Positions 1 through 7,596 of a DNA stretch of 64,000 bases are shown here, piece after piece; positions within the stretch are counted from its first letter, which is position 1, and each line of letters begins with the position of its first letter. Both the position numbers and the translations under genes were made by a program. The DNA is from Pseudonocardia hierapolitana. GTDB taxonomy: Bacteria > Actinomycetota > Actinomycetes > Mycobacteriales > Pseudonocardiaceae. The stretch spans positions 8,122,001 to 8,186,000 of the forward strand of contig NZ_VIWU01000001.1 in the NCBI RefSeq assembly GCF_007994075.1. Direction: 5' to 3'. The notes below the pieces were generated by a model that made no database searches, was not told the origin of the DNA, and saw only the letters and a list, made by a program, of their open reading frames with translations.

Positions 1-733
1 CGATGTGCGCCTGGAGCACCGCCCACCCGGCTCCGGTCGGGGACTCCTCGGCGCCGACGAGGAAGCTGCCGAGCCGCTCGACCTGGTAGGGCCGCAGGAG
101 GGCGACGGCGAGCGGAGCGGCGATGGCCGCGGTCCCGAACAGGGGGAGCAGGAAGCGGGCCGGCACGCGGCCGATGACCAGCATCGCGACCGTGAGCGCG
201 AGCATCAGCAGCGTGGTGCTGAGGTCCGGCTGCAGCGCCGTCAGGGTGAGCGGGACGGCGGCGAGCACGACCGCGGCCGCCGACCGCTGCCACGCCGGCC
301 GGTCCGAGCCGAGGGCCGCGGCCAGCACGAGCAGCAGCCCGAGCTTGGCGAGCTCCGACGGCTGGAACGTGAGGTCGCCGACCGAGATCCACCGCTTCGC
401 GCCGTTGAAGGTCACCCCGCCGACGTGGACCGCGGCGAGCAGGAGCACGGCGGCGGCGTAGGTGAGCCACCCCAGGGCCATCAGCAGCCGCATGCGGAAC
501 CGCCACAGCGCCACCAGCAGCACGACCCCGACCGCCGCGATCGTCGCCTGGCGCGCGGCATGGTCGAGGCCGTCGACGGCGTAGAGGTTGGCGAGGCCCA
601 GCCCGACGAGCACGAGCGCGGCGAGGACGGCGACGAGGTCGAACGCGACACCCCGCCGGTCCTTCGGCCGCAGCGGCGCCCGCCCGGTCGGCTCGTCCGG
701 CGCGGGGTGCTCGCCGTGCTCCACGATGAGCAT
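1..733 (-). CDS. FtsW/RodA/SpoVE (SEDS) family protein, C-terminus cut by the window edge
   Basis: SEDS-family polytopic membrane protein, a peptidoglycan glycosyltransferase family acting in elongation or division. From the ATG at 733 there are about 30 charged cytoplasmic residues, then several hydrophobic segments. The family signature GAKRWI (residues 111-116) followed by QPSELAK (124-130) is intact. The reading frame is still open at base 1, so the C-terminal part, including later catalytic residues, is outside the window. It starts 17 bp after the stop of the upstream same-strand gene (751-1887), so the two are probably co-transcribed. RodA versus FtsW cannot be settled from this part; the family assignment is firm. 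Confidence 0.9.
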   Translation of the reverse strand, partial: MLIVEHGEHPAPDEPTGRAPLRPKDRRGVAFDLVAVLAALVLVGLGLANLYAVDGLDHAARQATIAAVGVVLLVALWRFRMRLLMALGWLTYAAAVLLLAAVHVGGVTFNGAKRWISVGDLTFQPSELAKLGLLLVLAAALGSDRPAWQRSAAAVVLAAVPLTLTALQPDLSTTLLMLALTVAMLVIGRVPARFLLPLFGTAAIAAPLAVALLRPYQVERLGSFLVGAEESPTGAGWAVLQAHI

Positions 734-750
734 GCGTCGTCCCCTCCGTT

Positions 751-1887
751 TCAGGCCGTGCACGCACCGTTCTCGGGCACGGGCACGGCGCCGCTGGCCG
801 CGGTGGACGGCCGGTCGGTGACGGCCGTGACGGCCAGCGCGGACGCCTCCGGAAGCGCCACGGTGACCACCGCGTCGAGCCGGTCGCCGTGCGCCGGCAC
901 GGTGGCGGTGCCACCCGGCGCGGCGACGACCTCACCGGTGCAGCGGTCGAGGACGCGGAGGCTCCAGGTGATCGTCTGCGGGTGCGCCTGCGGCTGCACC
1001 CGCACCTGCACGCGGAAGGCGCACTCGGTGCCGGGGGCGCACGGCTGCACCGCCCGCAGGTCGACCGCGTCGATCGTCCCCGCCGCCGCCGGGGCCGGCG
1101 GGACGACCGGGGGCAGTGCCGTCGGCGAGTCCGTGGCCATCACCTCGGCCCGGCCGGCCTCCAGCACCGCGGTGATGTCGCGGCTGATGTCGTCGCGGAG
1201 GAAGGCGATCTCGACGCCGACGACCGCGACCAGCACCACCACCGACAGGACCCACTTCCAGCTGCGGGCCACGGCGGCCCGGGCGACGGTCCGGGGTGTG
1301 CGAGGTGGGCGCCTCCGGCGCGGTGCGGACGTGCGCGCCGCGGGCGCGTGGGTCGCACCCGACCCGTCGCCGGCGATCACCGCGACCGCCCTGCCGAGCT
1401 CGGCCCGTGCCTGCGCGCCGCCGGTCGCGTCGGCCTCCCGCAGGATCGCCGCGACGACCGCGAGGCGCCCGTCCGGCGACCGGGCCGCGGCCGCCGCGCG
1501 CTCGAGCGCGGGGACCGGACGCGCGGTCGCGACCCCGAGCTGGTCCAGGACGGCCGCGGTGGCCTCGAGGTCGGTGCCGTCCGTGGCCGGCCGGCCCGGG
1601 GCGTCGAGGAGGCGGGCCCTGCCGTCCCGTCCGACGCGGACCGCCTCGGGGTGCAGCGGGGGAGCGGGGTTGCGGGTCTCGAAGGCGGCGAGGAGGTCCG
1701 CGCCCAGCGCGACGGCCTGTGCGGGGGTCAGCCGGGCGATGGAGAGCAGCCGCGTCAGCGGGAGTTCGTCCGCCGGGGTGCGCAGGGGGACGGCCGTCGC
1801 CGGCCCGCGCGCACCCCCGGCCCGTCTCGTGCGGGCGTGTGCCCTGTGCAGGGGCGACGCGCGCCGCTCCGCCCTGGACCGCGTCAT
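751..1887 (-). CDS. single-pass membrane protein of unknown function with a degenerate kinase-like N-terminal region
   Basis: A 378-residue protein with an Arg-rich N-terminus, a cytoplasmic part, one transmembrane helix at about residues 211-230 after a basic stretch, and an outer Pro/Ala-rich linker leading to a domain with four cysteines (CAPGTEC, DRCTG, NGACTA). Residues about 50-100 faintly resemble the C-lobe of a Ser/Thr kinase (a helix, then HPEAV..., then a D-G turn) but lack the catalytic Asp motif. If related, it would be a pseudokinase; this is inference. It sits directly upstream of the SEDS gene, so a role in regulating cell-wall synthesis is possible but unproven. The start has a G-rich Shine-Dalgarno sequence just upstream. 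Confidence 0.6.
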   Translation of the reverse strand: MTRSRAERRASPLHRAHARTRRAGGARGPATAVPLRTPADELPLTRLLSIARLTPAQAVALGADLLAAFETRNPAPPLHPEAVRVGRDGRARLLDAPGRPATDGTDLEATAAVLDQLGVATARPVPALERAAAAARSPDGRLAVVAAILREADATGGAQARAELGRAVAVIAGDGSGATHAPAARTSAPRRRRPPRTPRTVARAAVARSWKWVLSVVVLVAVVGVEIAFLRDDISRDITAVLEAGRAEVMATDSPTALPPVVPPAPAAAGTIDAVDLRAVQPCAPGTECAFRVQVRVQPQAHPQTITWSLRVLDRCTGEVVAAPGGTATVPAHGDRLDAVVTVALPEASALAVTAVTDRPSTAASGAVPVPENGACTA

Positions 1888-2299
1888 GGCCGTGCCCCCC
1901 TCGGTACCCCCGAGCCGGTGTCCTGGATCTCGCCGTGCAGCGGGCCCGGCCCGTGCGGAGCACGAGCGGGGCGTCCGCGGAAGATGACGTCCTGCCGGCC
2001 GAGCTCAGGTCGGCGCGAGTGCGGTACTTCGTGAGGTGGCCGGGCCGACCGGCCGGACCCGTCTCCTGCTGCACCGGCTCCGTACCGCGTTCATGGCGCC
2101 CCCTGCCCCTCGCCTTGTGCAATTGCACCACTGAAGCGCGGCGTTGGGCAGGGCCAATTCGGGAGCGGCCGATCGGCCCATGGAGCGTTCGCCCTAGTGG
2201 GGGCCGGTCCGGTGGACTCCCGCCTGCGCCCGGGTCGGGGGAAGACAGACGGCATGAGCCAGGTGAACACCACCGCGGGCCTGCGGTGTCCCCGTGTGT
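1888..2299. other. 412-bp intergenic region with two perfect palindromes
   Basis: No convincing gene. It lies upstream of the 751-1887 gene and downstream of the polyol dehydrogenase stop. It holds GTGCAATTGCAC (2117-2128) and GGCCGATCGGCC (2167-2178). The first could be an operator for the leftward rodA-like unit, although it is 230 bp from that start; the second could be part of a terminator or another binding site. No clear promoter was recognised. Confidence 0.4.
2117..2128. promoter_or_regulatory. perfect 12-bp palindrome, candidate operator
   Basis: GTGCAATTGCAC is self-complementary and AT-rich for this genome. Many dimeric regulators bind sites of this type. No partner protein can be assigned. 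Confidence 0.3.
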
Positions 2300-3778
2300 T
2301 CAGATCTGGGTGGCCGCGGCGACGCCGCCCTTCGTGAGGGCCTCCAGCGCGTCGGTCACCAGGTCGCAGAACCTGTCGTTCGCCGGGAGCTCCGCACCGA
2401 AGACCTCCTCCAGCGACAGGAGCGCGTCGACCGCCGCCTGGGGGGTGGCCGCGTCGGCGGTGAGCTCCCGCAGCCGCTCGGCCAGTGGGTCGTCCACCGG
2501 GAGGGGGGCGCCGTCCTCCGCCCGCGCCGTCCAGACGTAACGCATCCATGCCGCGACGCCGAGGCAGGCGAAGCGGGGCTCGGCTCCCGCGGCGAGCCGG
2601 TCGGCGATCGTGCCGAGCAGCCGCTGCGGGAGCTTCTGCGTGCCGTCCATCGCGATCTGGACGGTGCGGTGGCGCAGCGCGGGGTTGTGGAAGCGCTCGA
2701 TGAGCTCCCGCTGGTAGGCGGCCACGTCGTACCCGTCGGGGACGGCCAGGGTGGGCTCGACGTCCTCGGCCATGAGGTGCGCGACGACGCCGGCGATGCC
2801 CGGGTCGGCCATGGCGTCGGCGACGTGCGCGTGCCCGGCCAGCGCACCGAGGTAGGCCAGGGTGGAGTGGCTGCCGTTGAGCAACCGCAGCTTCATCGCC
2901 TCGTACGGCGCGACGTCGGCGGTGAGCACGGCGCCGGCGTGCTCCCAGGCCGGGCGGCCCGCGGCGAAGTGGTCCTCCACCACCCACTGCCGGAACGGCT
3001 CCGTGACGACGACGCCCCGGTCGGAGAACCCGAGCAGCTTGGCTGCCTCGGCGCGGTCGTCGTCGGTGGTGGCCGGGACGATCCGGTCGACCATCGACGA
3101 CGGGAACGACACCGACTCGGCGATCCACGTCGCGAGGGACTCGCCGTCGGGGAGAGCAGCGCAGAAGTCCGTGACGAGCCCGCGCAGCACCTCGCCGTTG
3201 GCCGGCAGGTTGTCGCACGACAGCAGCGTGATCGGGCCCGCGTCGGCGGCACGGCGGGCCTGCAGGCCGCGCACCAGCTGCCCCACGACCGTGCGGGGCG
3301 GCCCGTCGCCCGCGAGGTCGGCGGCCACGTCGGGGTCGGTGCGGCGCAGCCTGCCGGTGGCCGGGTCGTGCCGGTAGCCCTTCTCGGTGACGGTGAGGGT
3401 GACCAGCCGGGTGGTAGGTGCGGCCAGCAGCGCCTGCAGCCGCTCCCCCTCCTCCGCCACGAACAGCAGGTCGCGCACGGCGCCCGCCACGCGCAGCGAG
3501 GTGTCCTCCCCGCGGACGAGCACGGAGTAGAGGCCGTCCTGGGGCTGCAGCTGCTCGAGGACACCGCGGCTGCGCTGGGTGACCCCGCAGATCCCCCAGT
3601 CGCCGCCCGCGGCAGCGATCGCCTCCTCGGTGAAGACCGCCTGGTGGGCGCGGTGGAAGGCTCCGATGCCCAGGTGCGCGATGCCGACCCCGAGTGCGCG
3701 CGGGTCCACGAGCGGACGCTGCGCGGCGGGCAGGTCCGCGAGCGCGGAGAAGCCGAGCCGATCCGTGCGAGGTGCCAT
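2300..3778 (-). CDS. mannitol dehydrogenase / fructuronate reductase family polyol dehydrogenase
   Basis: A 492-residue NAD(P)-dependent long-chain polyol dehydrogenase that interconverts a sugar alcohol and a ketose (mannitol/fructose, arabinitol, or mannonate/fructuronate). The N-terminal nucleotide-binding part has GVGIAHLGIGAFHRAHQ near residue 30, typical of the family. The catalytic Lys/His region reads MKLRLLNGSHS. Length matches the family. The ATG at 3778 shares one base with the TGA of the upstream lacI-type gene (TGATG), so the two form a coupled operon and the regulator probably controls this enzyme. The exact substrate cannot be read from sequence; with MtlK and UxuB relatives both plausible, no symbol is given. 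Confidence 0.88.
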   Translation of the reverse strand: MAPRTDRLGFSALADLPAAQRPLVDPRALGVGIAHLGIGAFHRAHQAVFTEEAIAAAGGDWGICGVTQRSRGVLEQLQPQDGLYSVLVRGEDTSLRVAGAVRDLLFVAEEGERLQALLAAPTTRLVTLTVTEKGYRHDPATGRLRRTDPDVAADLAGDGPPRTVVGQLVRGLQARRAADAGPITLLSCDNLPANGEVLRGLVTDFCAALPDGESLATWIAESVSFPSSMVDRIVPATTDDDRAEAAKLLGFSDRGVVVTEPFRQWVVEDHFAAGRPAWEHAGAVLTADVAPYEAMKLRLLNGSHSTLAYLGALAGHAHVADAMADPGIAGVVAHLMAEDVEPTLAVPDGYDVAAYQRELIERFHNPALRHRTVQIAMDGTQKLPQRLLGTIADRLAAGAEPRFACLGVAAWMRYVWTARAEDGAPLPVDDPLAERLRELTADAATPQAAVDALLSLEEVFGAELPANDRFCDLVTDALEALTKGGVAAATQI

Positions 3779-4797
3779 CACCGGCCCGCCAGCACCCGAG
3801 CCGAACCGGAGTCCTGCCTGGGCGGCGCCGTGGTGGACCGCACGATCAGCTGGGTGGGCAGCCAGCGATGCGTGGCCTCCGGCTCGATCCCCGCGTCCAG
3901 CCCGTCGAGCAGCAGGTCGACGGCGGCGCGGCCGCCCGCCTCCATCGGCATGCGCACGGTGGTGAGCGGCACGGTGGTCATCGACGACATCTCGATGTCG
4001 TCGTACCCGACCACGCTGATGTCCGCCGGCACCGCGACGCCGCGGGCGGCGAGCCGGTTGAGCACGCCCACCGCCATCAGGTCGTTGAAGGCCAGGATCG
4101 CGGTGACGCCGCGGGCGAGCGCGAGGTCGGCGGCCTGCACCCCGCCCTGGAACGTGGGCGGGAACGGGCCGAGCTCGACGGTCTCGACGTCGCAGGCGGG
4201 CGCCGCGGCCCGCAGGCCCTGCAACCGCTGCTCCCCCGCCCACGACGCCGGGGGCCCGGCCAGGTGCGCGATGCGCCGGTGGCCGAGCGCGGCGAGGTGT
4301 TCGAGGGCCTGGCGCGCCCCGTCGCCCGAGTCCATGAGCACGGCGGGCAGGCCCGCCTCGTCGCGGTTGACCAGCACCAGCGGGGTGGAGCCGACCAGCC
4401 GCTCCAGCTGCGTGGGCTGCATGCGCGGCGAGCAGAGCACGACGCCGTCGACCTGCTTGGCCATCGCCCCGACGACCTCGGCCTCGACGCGCGGGTCCTC
4501 GGCGGCGTCGGCGAGGAACACCACGTGCCGCACCTCACGGGCCCGCGCGGTGCAGCCCTTGAGCATGGCCGAGAAGAACGGGTTGGCGACGTCGGGCACG
4601 ACCACGCCGATGTTGCCGGTCTTGCCGGTGACGAGGCCGCGCGCCGCACGGTTCGGCTGGTAGCCGAGCTCCTCGGCCACCTGCAGGACCTTCCGCCGCG
4701 TCGCGGCGTTCACCATGTCGGGCATCGTGAACGCCCGGGACACGGTGGACACCGAGACGTCGGCACCCTTCGCCACCTCGTGGATCGTGACCGCCAT
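3778..4797 (-). CDS. LacI-family transcriptional regulator
   Basis: A 339-residue repressor: N-terminal helix-turn-helix (VTIHEVAKGADVSVSTVSRA) with the hinge helix LGYQPNRAARGL, then a periplasmic-binding-protein-like sugar sensor domain (from IGVVVPDVANPFF to the end). I chose the ATG at 4797, which gives the usual MAVTIHEVAK start; an in-frame upstream start at 4845 would add 16 atypical residues and run into the promoter. It is the first gene of an operon with the polyol dehydrogenase (1-bp overlap), so the ligand is probably a polyol or a derived sugar. Two operator-like palindromes around its own promoter suggest autoregulation. Confidence 0.9.
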   Translation of the reverse strand: MAVTIHEVAKGADVSVSTVSRAFTMPDMVNAATRRKVLQVAEELGYQPNRAARGLVTGKTGNIGVVVPDVANPFFSAMLKGCTARAREVRHVVFLADAAEDPRVEAEVVGAMAKQVDGVVLCSPRMQPTQLERLVGSTPLVLVNRDEAGLPAVLMDSGDGARQALEHLAALGHRRIAHLAGPPASWAGEQRLQGLRAAAPACDVETVELGPFPPTFQGGVQAADLALARGVTAILAFNDLMAVGVLNRLAARGVAVPADISVVGYDDIEMSSMTTVPLTTVRMPMEAGGRAAVDLLLDGLDAGIEPEATHRWLPTQLIVRSTTAPPRQDSGSARVLAGR

Positions 4798-4826
4798 GCT
4801 GCTCCCGTTCGCCGGCTGAGCACAGC

Positions 4827-4866
4827 CTGCAAACCATTGCAGCAAGTGTCAAGAACGGAAGCGCTT
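4827..4866 (-). promoter_or_regulatory. lacI-type gene promoter with two operator-like palindromes
   Basis: On the minus strand TTGACA (4852-4847) is followed after 17 bases by CAGGCT, a plausible -10. Between the two hexamers, and overlapping the -10, lies CTGCAA-N4-TTGCAG (4827-4842, perfect arms). Just upstream of the -35 lies AAGCGCTT (4859-4866), the core typical of LacI-family operators. This arrangement fits repression by the adjacent LacI protein. Binding is inferred, not shown. Confidence 0.55.
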
Positions 4867-4871
4867 ACGGT

Positions 4872-5035
4872 AGTGGTTTCGACCGGAAGTCCGGTGCGTA
4901 GATCGGCGGATCCAGGTTTCCGCTGGGTGTGCCGGCGGGCCGGCCTCGTACCGGGCGTACTCGGCCGGTTCGCCGGTGCGCCCAGCGGGAAGCTGGGCCG
5001 TCGAGATACGTGCTGGACTTCCGGTCGGAACCACT
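4872..5035. repeat. structured dispersed element, copy 1
   Basis: The core (4873-5034) is 162 bp and matches 35309-35470 without gaps at 125 of 162 positions (hand count). Its ends form a 20-bp inverted repeat (4873-4892 with 5015-5034) with one T-G wobble. Inside are further stems: 4918-4927 with 4981-4990, CCGGCG (4932-4937) with CGCCGG (4971-4976), CCGGCC (4940-4945) with GGCCGG (4963-4968), and GTAC (4948-4951) with GTAC (4957-4960) around the loop CGGGC. At least seven base pairs differ from copy 2 by changes on both sides that keep pairing. It lies between the GMC gene stop and the lacI promoter. The minus-strand frame is open and gives a similar peptide in both copies, but no start or ribosome site is evident. 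Confidence 0.8.
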
Positions 5036-6790
5036 TCACCAGGAGTCGGCGAAGAGCGAGGCCCCCGAGGGCGACGCCTGCGCAGGCGCCGGAGCCGGCG
5101 CAACGACCCGCTCTTCCGGGGGCGCCACGAGCCGCGGGCGGCTCGGCACCCTCGGCGGGAGCGGCGCGTTGCCGATGATGATGTCGGCCGCCTTCTCGGC
5201 GATCATCATCGTGGGCGCGAGCGTGTTGGCGTTGGTCAGCGACGGCATCACCGACGCGTCGACCACGCGCAGCCCGTCGACACCGTGCACCCGCATGGTG
5301 TCGGGGTCGACCACCGCGAGCTCGCCCCGCCCCATCGCAGCGGTGCAGGCGGGGTGGTAGCCGACGCGACCGACCCGCCGCACCCAGGCCATGATCTCCT
5401 CGCCGGTGCGCACGTGCGGTCCCGGGAGCGTCTCACCGCCGTCGAGGTGCTGGAACGCCGGCTGCGCGAGCAGGTGACGGGCCCGCTGGACGGCGTTGAT
5501 CCACCGGTCCTTGTCCTTGGGGTCGGACAGGAAGTTCGCGACGATCTTCGGGTGCACGGCCGGGATCGGCGAGGCGATCTTGACCGAACCGCGCGCCTCC
5601 GACCGCATCACGCCGACGTGCATCTGGTAGCCGTGCGCGGTGACCTCGACCGACTCGTCGGAGCTGTTCATGGCGAGCGGCGCGAGCAGGAACATGAGGT
5701 CGGGCTCGCCGCCCTCGGCGAAGTCGCTGCGGACGAAACCGCCCGCCTGCATCGGGTTGCGGGTGCCCGGGCCCTTTCCGAACACCAGTGCGTCGAGCAC
5801 GACGCCCGGCCACTTGGCCTTGTTGCGGATGTCGGACATCGACACCGGCTGGATGCACTTGTGCTGGACGTGCACGGCGAGGTGCTCCTGCAACGACTCG
5901 CCCACACCGGGCAGGTGGTGCACCACGGGGATGCCCAGCCCGCGCAGGTGCTCGCCGTCGCCCACCCCGGACAGCTGCAGGATCTGCGGCGTGCCGATCG
6001 CGCCGGCCGACAGGATCGTCTCGGAGGCCCGGACGTCGTGCGTCTCGCCGTTCTTGTCCCGGTACCGGACGCCCACCGCCCGCGTGCCCTCGAAGAGGAC
6101 CTTGCTGACCGTCGCGTGGGTGCGGATCTCGAGGTTCGGCCTGCTCTCCACCGGGTGCAGGTACGCGACCGCGGCCGACGCGCGCTTCCCACCCCGGACC
6201 GCCTGGTCCAGTGGGGAGAAACCCTCCTGCGCGTCGTCGTTGACGTCGGGGACGACCTTGTAGCCGGCCTGCTGCGCCGCCTCGAAGAACGCGTCGAAGA
6301 TCGGGCCCTCCGCCGGGCCGCGGTGCAGCGACTGCGGGCCGCTGCGGCCCCGGCCGGTGCCGCGCGGTTCGCCCACGCAGCCCTCCAGCCGCCGGAAGTA
6401 CGGCTCGCAGTGGGTGTAGTCCCACGCCTCCGAACCGGCCTCCGCGGCCCACCGGTCGTAGCTCGCCCGGTGGCCGCGCTCGTAGATCATCCCGTTGATG
6501 CTGCTCGAGCCACCGAGGACCTTCCCCCGCGGGTGGTGCAGCCGCCGCGAGCCGAGGCCCGGCTCGGGCTCGGACTCGTAACGCCAGTCGAAGTTGCGGT
6601 GACCGACCGGGAAGCCCATCGCCAGCGGCAGCTGGATCCGCAGGTCCCACCAGTGGTCGGGGCCCCCGGCCTCCAGCAGCAGCACCCGCACCGACGGATC
6701 GGCGGTCAAGCGGTTGGCCAGGATGCAGCCGGCCGGACCGCCACCGACGATCAAGACGTCATAGCCGGAAACAGACACTTCGTCCCTCAC
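5036..6790 (-). CDS. GMC-family FAD oxidoreductase, choline dehydrogenase-like
   Basis: A 584-residue flavoprotein that oxidises an alcohol. The N-terminal Rossmann motif is DVLIVGGGPAGC, with the GMC signatures HPRGKVLGGSSSINGM (about residues 85-100) and SAGAIGTPQILQLSG (about 270). The C-terminal active-site region has GYHPACTAAMG and the final NANTLAPTMMIAEKAAD block. Closest in type to BetA, but substrate is unproven. Starts at GTG 6790 or GTG 6778 are both possible. After the usual end of the fold there is an unusual tail of about 45 residues rich in Pro, Ala and Arg. Its stop codon abuts the end of the structured repeat at 4872-5035, so the tail might have been shaped by that insertion (inference). 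Confidence 0.9.
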   Translation of the reverse strand: MRDEVSVSGYDVLIVGGGPAGCILANRLTADPSVRVLLLEAGGPDHWWDLRIQLPLAMGFPVGHRNFDWRYESEPEPGLGSRRLHHPRGKVLGGSSSINGMIYERGHRASYDRWAAEAGSEAWDYTHCEPYFRRLEGCVGEPRGTGRGRSGPQSLHRGPAEGPIFDAFFEAAQQAGYKVVPDVNDDAQEGFSPLDQAVRGGKRASAAVAYLHPVESRPNLEIRTHATVSKVLFEGTRAVGVRYRDKNGETHDVRASETILSAGAIGTPQILQLSGVGDGEHLRGLGIPVVHHLPGVGESLQEHLAVHVQHKCIQPVSMSDIRNKAKWPGVVLDALVFGKGPGTRNPMQAGGFVRSDFAEGGEPDLMFLLAPLAMNSSDESVEVTAHGYQMHVGVMRSEARGSVKIASPIPAVHPKIVANFLSDPKDKDRWINAVQRARHLLAQPAFQHLDGGETLPGPHVRTGEEIMAWVRRVGRVGYHPACTAAMGRGELAVVDPDTMRVHGVDGLRVVDASVMPSLTNANTLAPTMMIAEKAADIIIGNAPLPPRVPSRPRLVAPPEERVVAPAPAPAQASPSGASLFADSW

Positions 6791-7037
6791 GTCCTCTTCC
6801 CCCTCGGCCGGCGCACCGCACCGGTCACGATCACCCGCTCCCCCTCCGCCGAAGTCGCTCGGCGAGCGGAGCGCATCCGGCTATCGAGCGGGCGCAGATC
6901 GACGTTAGCCGGATCGAGTGAACTCGGGACGCACCGGGGGCCCATCGGCGTACGGCGTACCTGGAGGAGCCACCTCTCGTTTGCCCCGCCAGGGCAGAAT
7001 GGTCATGTGCTGTTCACCGACACGTCACCGCACAGGC

Positions 7038-7055
7038 GGCCCACAGTCGTGGGCC
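7038..7055 (+). promoter_or_regulatory. hairpin just before a small gene
   Basis: GGCCCAC-AGTC-GTGGGCC is a perfect 7-bp stem ending four bases before the ATG at 7060. No Shine-Dalgarno sequence is free between it and the start, so it may influence translation. The rest of the 6791-7059 spacer, which includes the region upstream of the GMC gene, shows a short direct repeat GCGTAC near 6949 and 6956 and no other clear signal. Confidence 0.35.
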
Positions 7056-7059
7056 GGCC

Positions 7060-7263
7060 ATGACCGGCCCCGAGCTCGAGGTGACCCGGCTGCTGCAGAA
7101 CCCGCTCGGACATCCCGCACCCGAGGGCGAGCGGGGCGACATCGTCCGCATCAGCGACGGGACGCGCACCCTCTACCTCACGCCGCAGGAGTACGAGGAG
7201 GCCGGCGAGCAGCAGCTGCGCTACCGGCTGGCAGCCGAGGGTCGCGCCCGGTCGAACGCGTGA
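7060..7263 (+). CDS. small conserved-looking protein of unknown function
   Basis: A 67-residue acidic, soluble protein with no signal peptide or membrane segment. It begins MTGPELEVTRLLQNPLGHP and has a middle strand-rich part (GDIVRISDGTRTLYLTPQEYEEAG). Every codon third position is strongly G/C, as in neighbouring real genes, which supports translation. I do not recognise a family. It is convergent with the small gene at 7282-7476, 18 bp away. No function is proposed. Confidence 0.55.
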   Translation: MTGPELEVTRLLQNPLGHPAPEGERGDIVRISDGTRTLYLTPQEYEEAGEQQLRYRLAAEGRARSNA

Positions 7264-7281
7264 GGCGCGGCTGAGGATCGC

Positions 7282-7476
7282 TCAGCTGCCGCCCTCGTGC
7301 GCCGAGTCGTAGCCGAGGTCGCCGTGCAGGTCGAGCGTGAATGACGCGGACGCACCCGCCAGGGAGATCGGTGAGGCGCCGCGCGGGCGCGGGATGCCCT
7401 CCAGGGCGCTGCTGACCTCGTGTGCGAGGTCGTAGCCGTAATCGCCCCCGCCGTCACCTTCGTACGCAGCCGACAT
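7282..7476 (-). CDS. small acidic protein with two copies of a GD-x-GYD-x-AHE motif
   Basis: A 64-residue protein. I chose the ATG at 7476 because GAGGAGGGAGG lies directly upstream; an earlier in-frame start at 7503 lacks this. The sequence has the motif GGDYGYDLAHE near the N-terminus and GDLGYDSAHEGG at the C-terminus, separated by about 30 residues with a short SFTLDLHG strand. No cysteines, membrane segment or signal are seen. Short proteins with a GDYxYDLAHE-like motif seem familiar from actinobacteria, but I cannot name the family with certainty. A GGGCCG-CGGCCC hairpin (7494-7510) sits just upstream of the ribosome site. Confidence 0.6.
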   Translation of the reverse strand: MSAAYEGDGGGDYGYDLAHEVSSALEGIPRPRGASPISLAGASASFTLDLHGDLGYDSAHEGGS

Positions 7477-7596
7477 CACGCCTCCCTCCTCGGGCCGCCC
7501 CACGGCCCGAAAACCTGACGCTGTGCGACCACGTGCATCCGGTCGGTGTCGCTGATCATCGCTCGCGCGGGTGGCGCCCGCAAGACGTCCGGACGC

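Noticed and set aside
4872..5035. Repeat copy 1 as a simple transcription terminator
   Set aside because: Copy 2 lies between divergent promoters, where no terminator is needed, and the element is far larger than a terminator.
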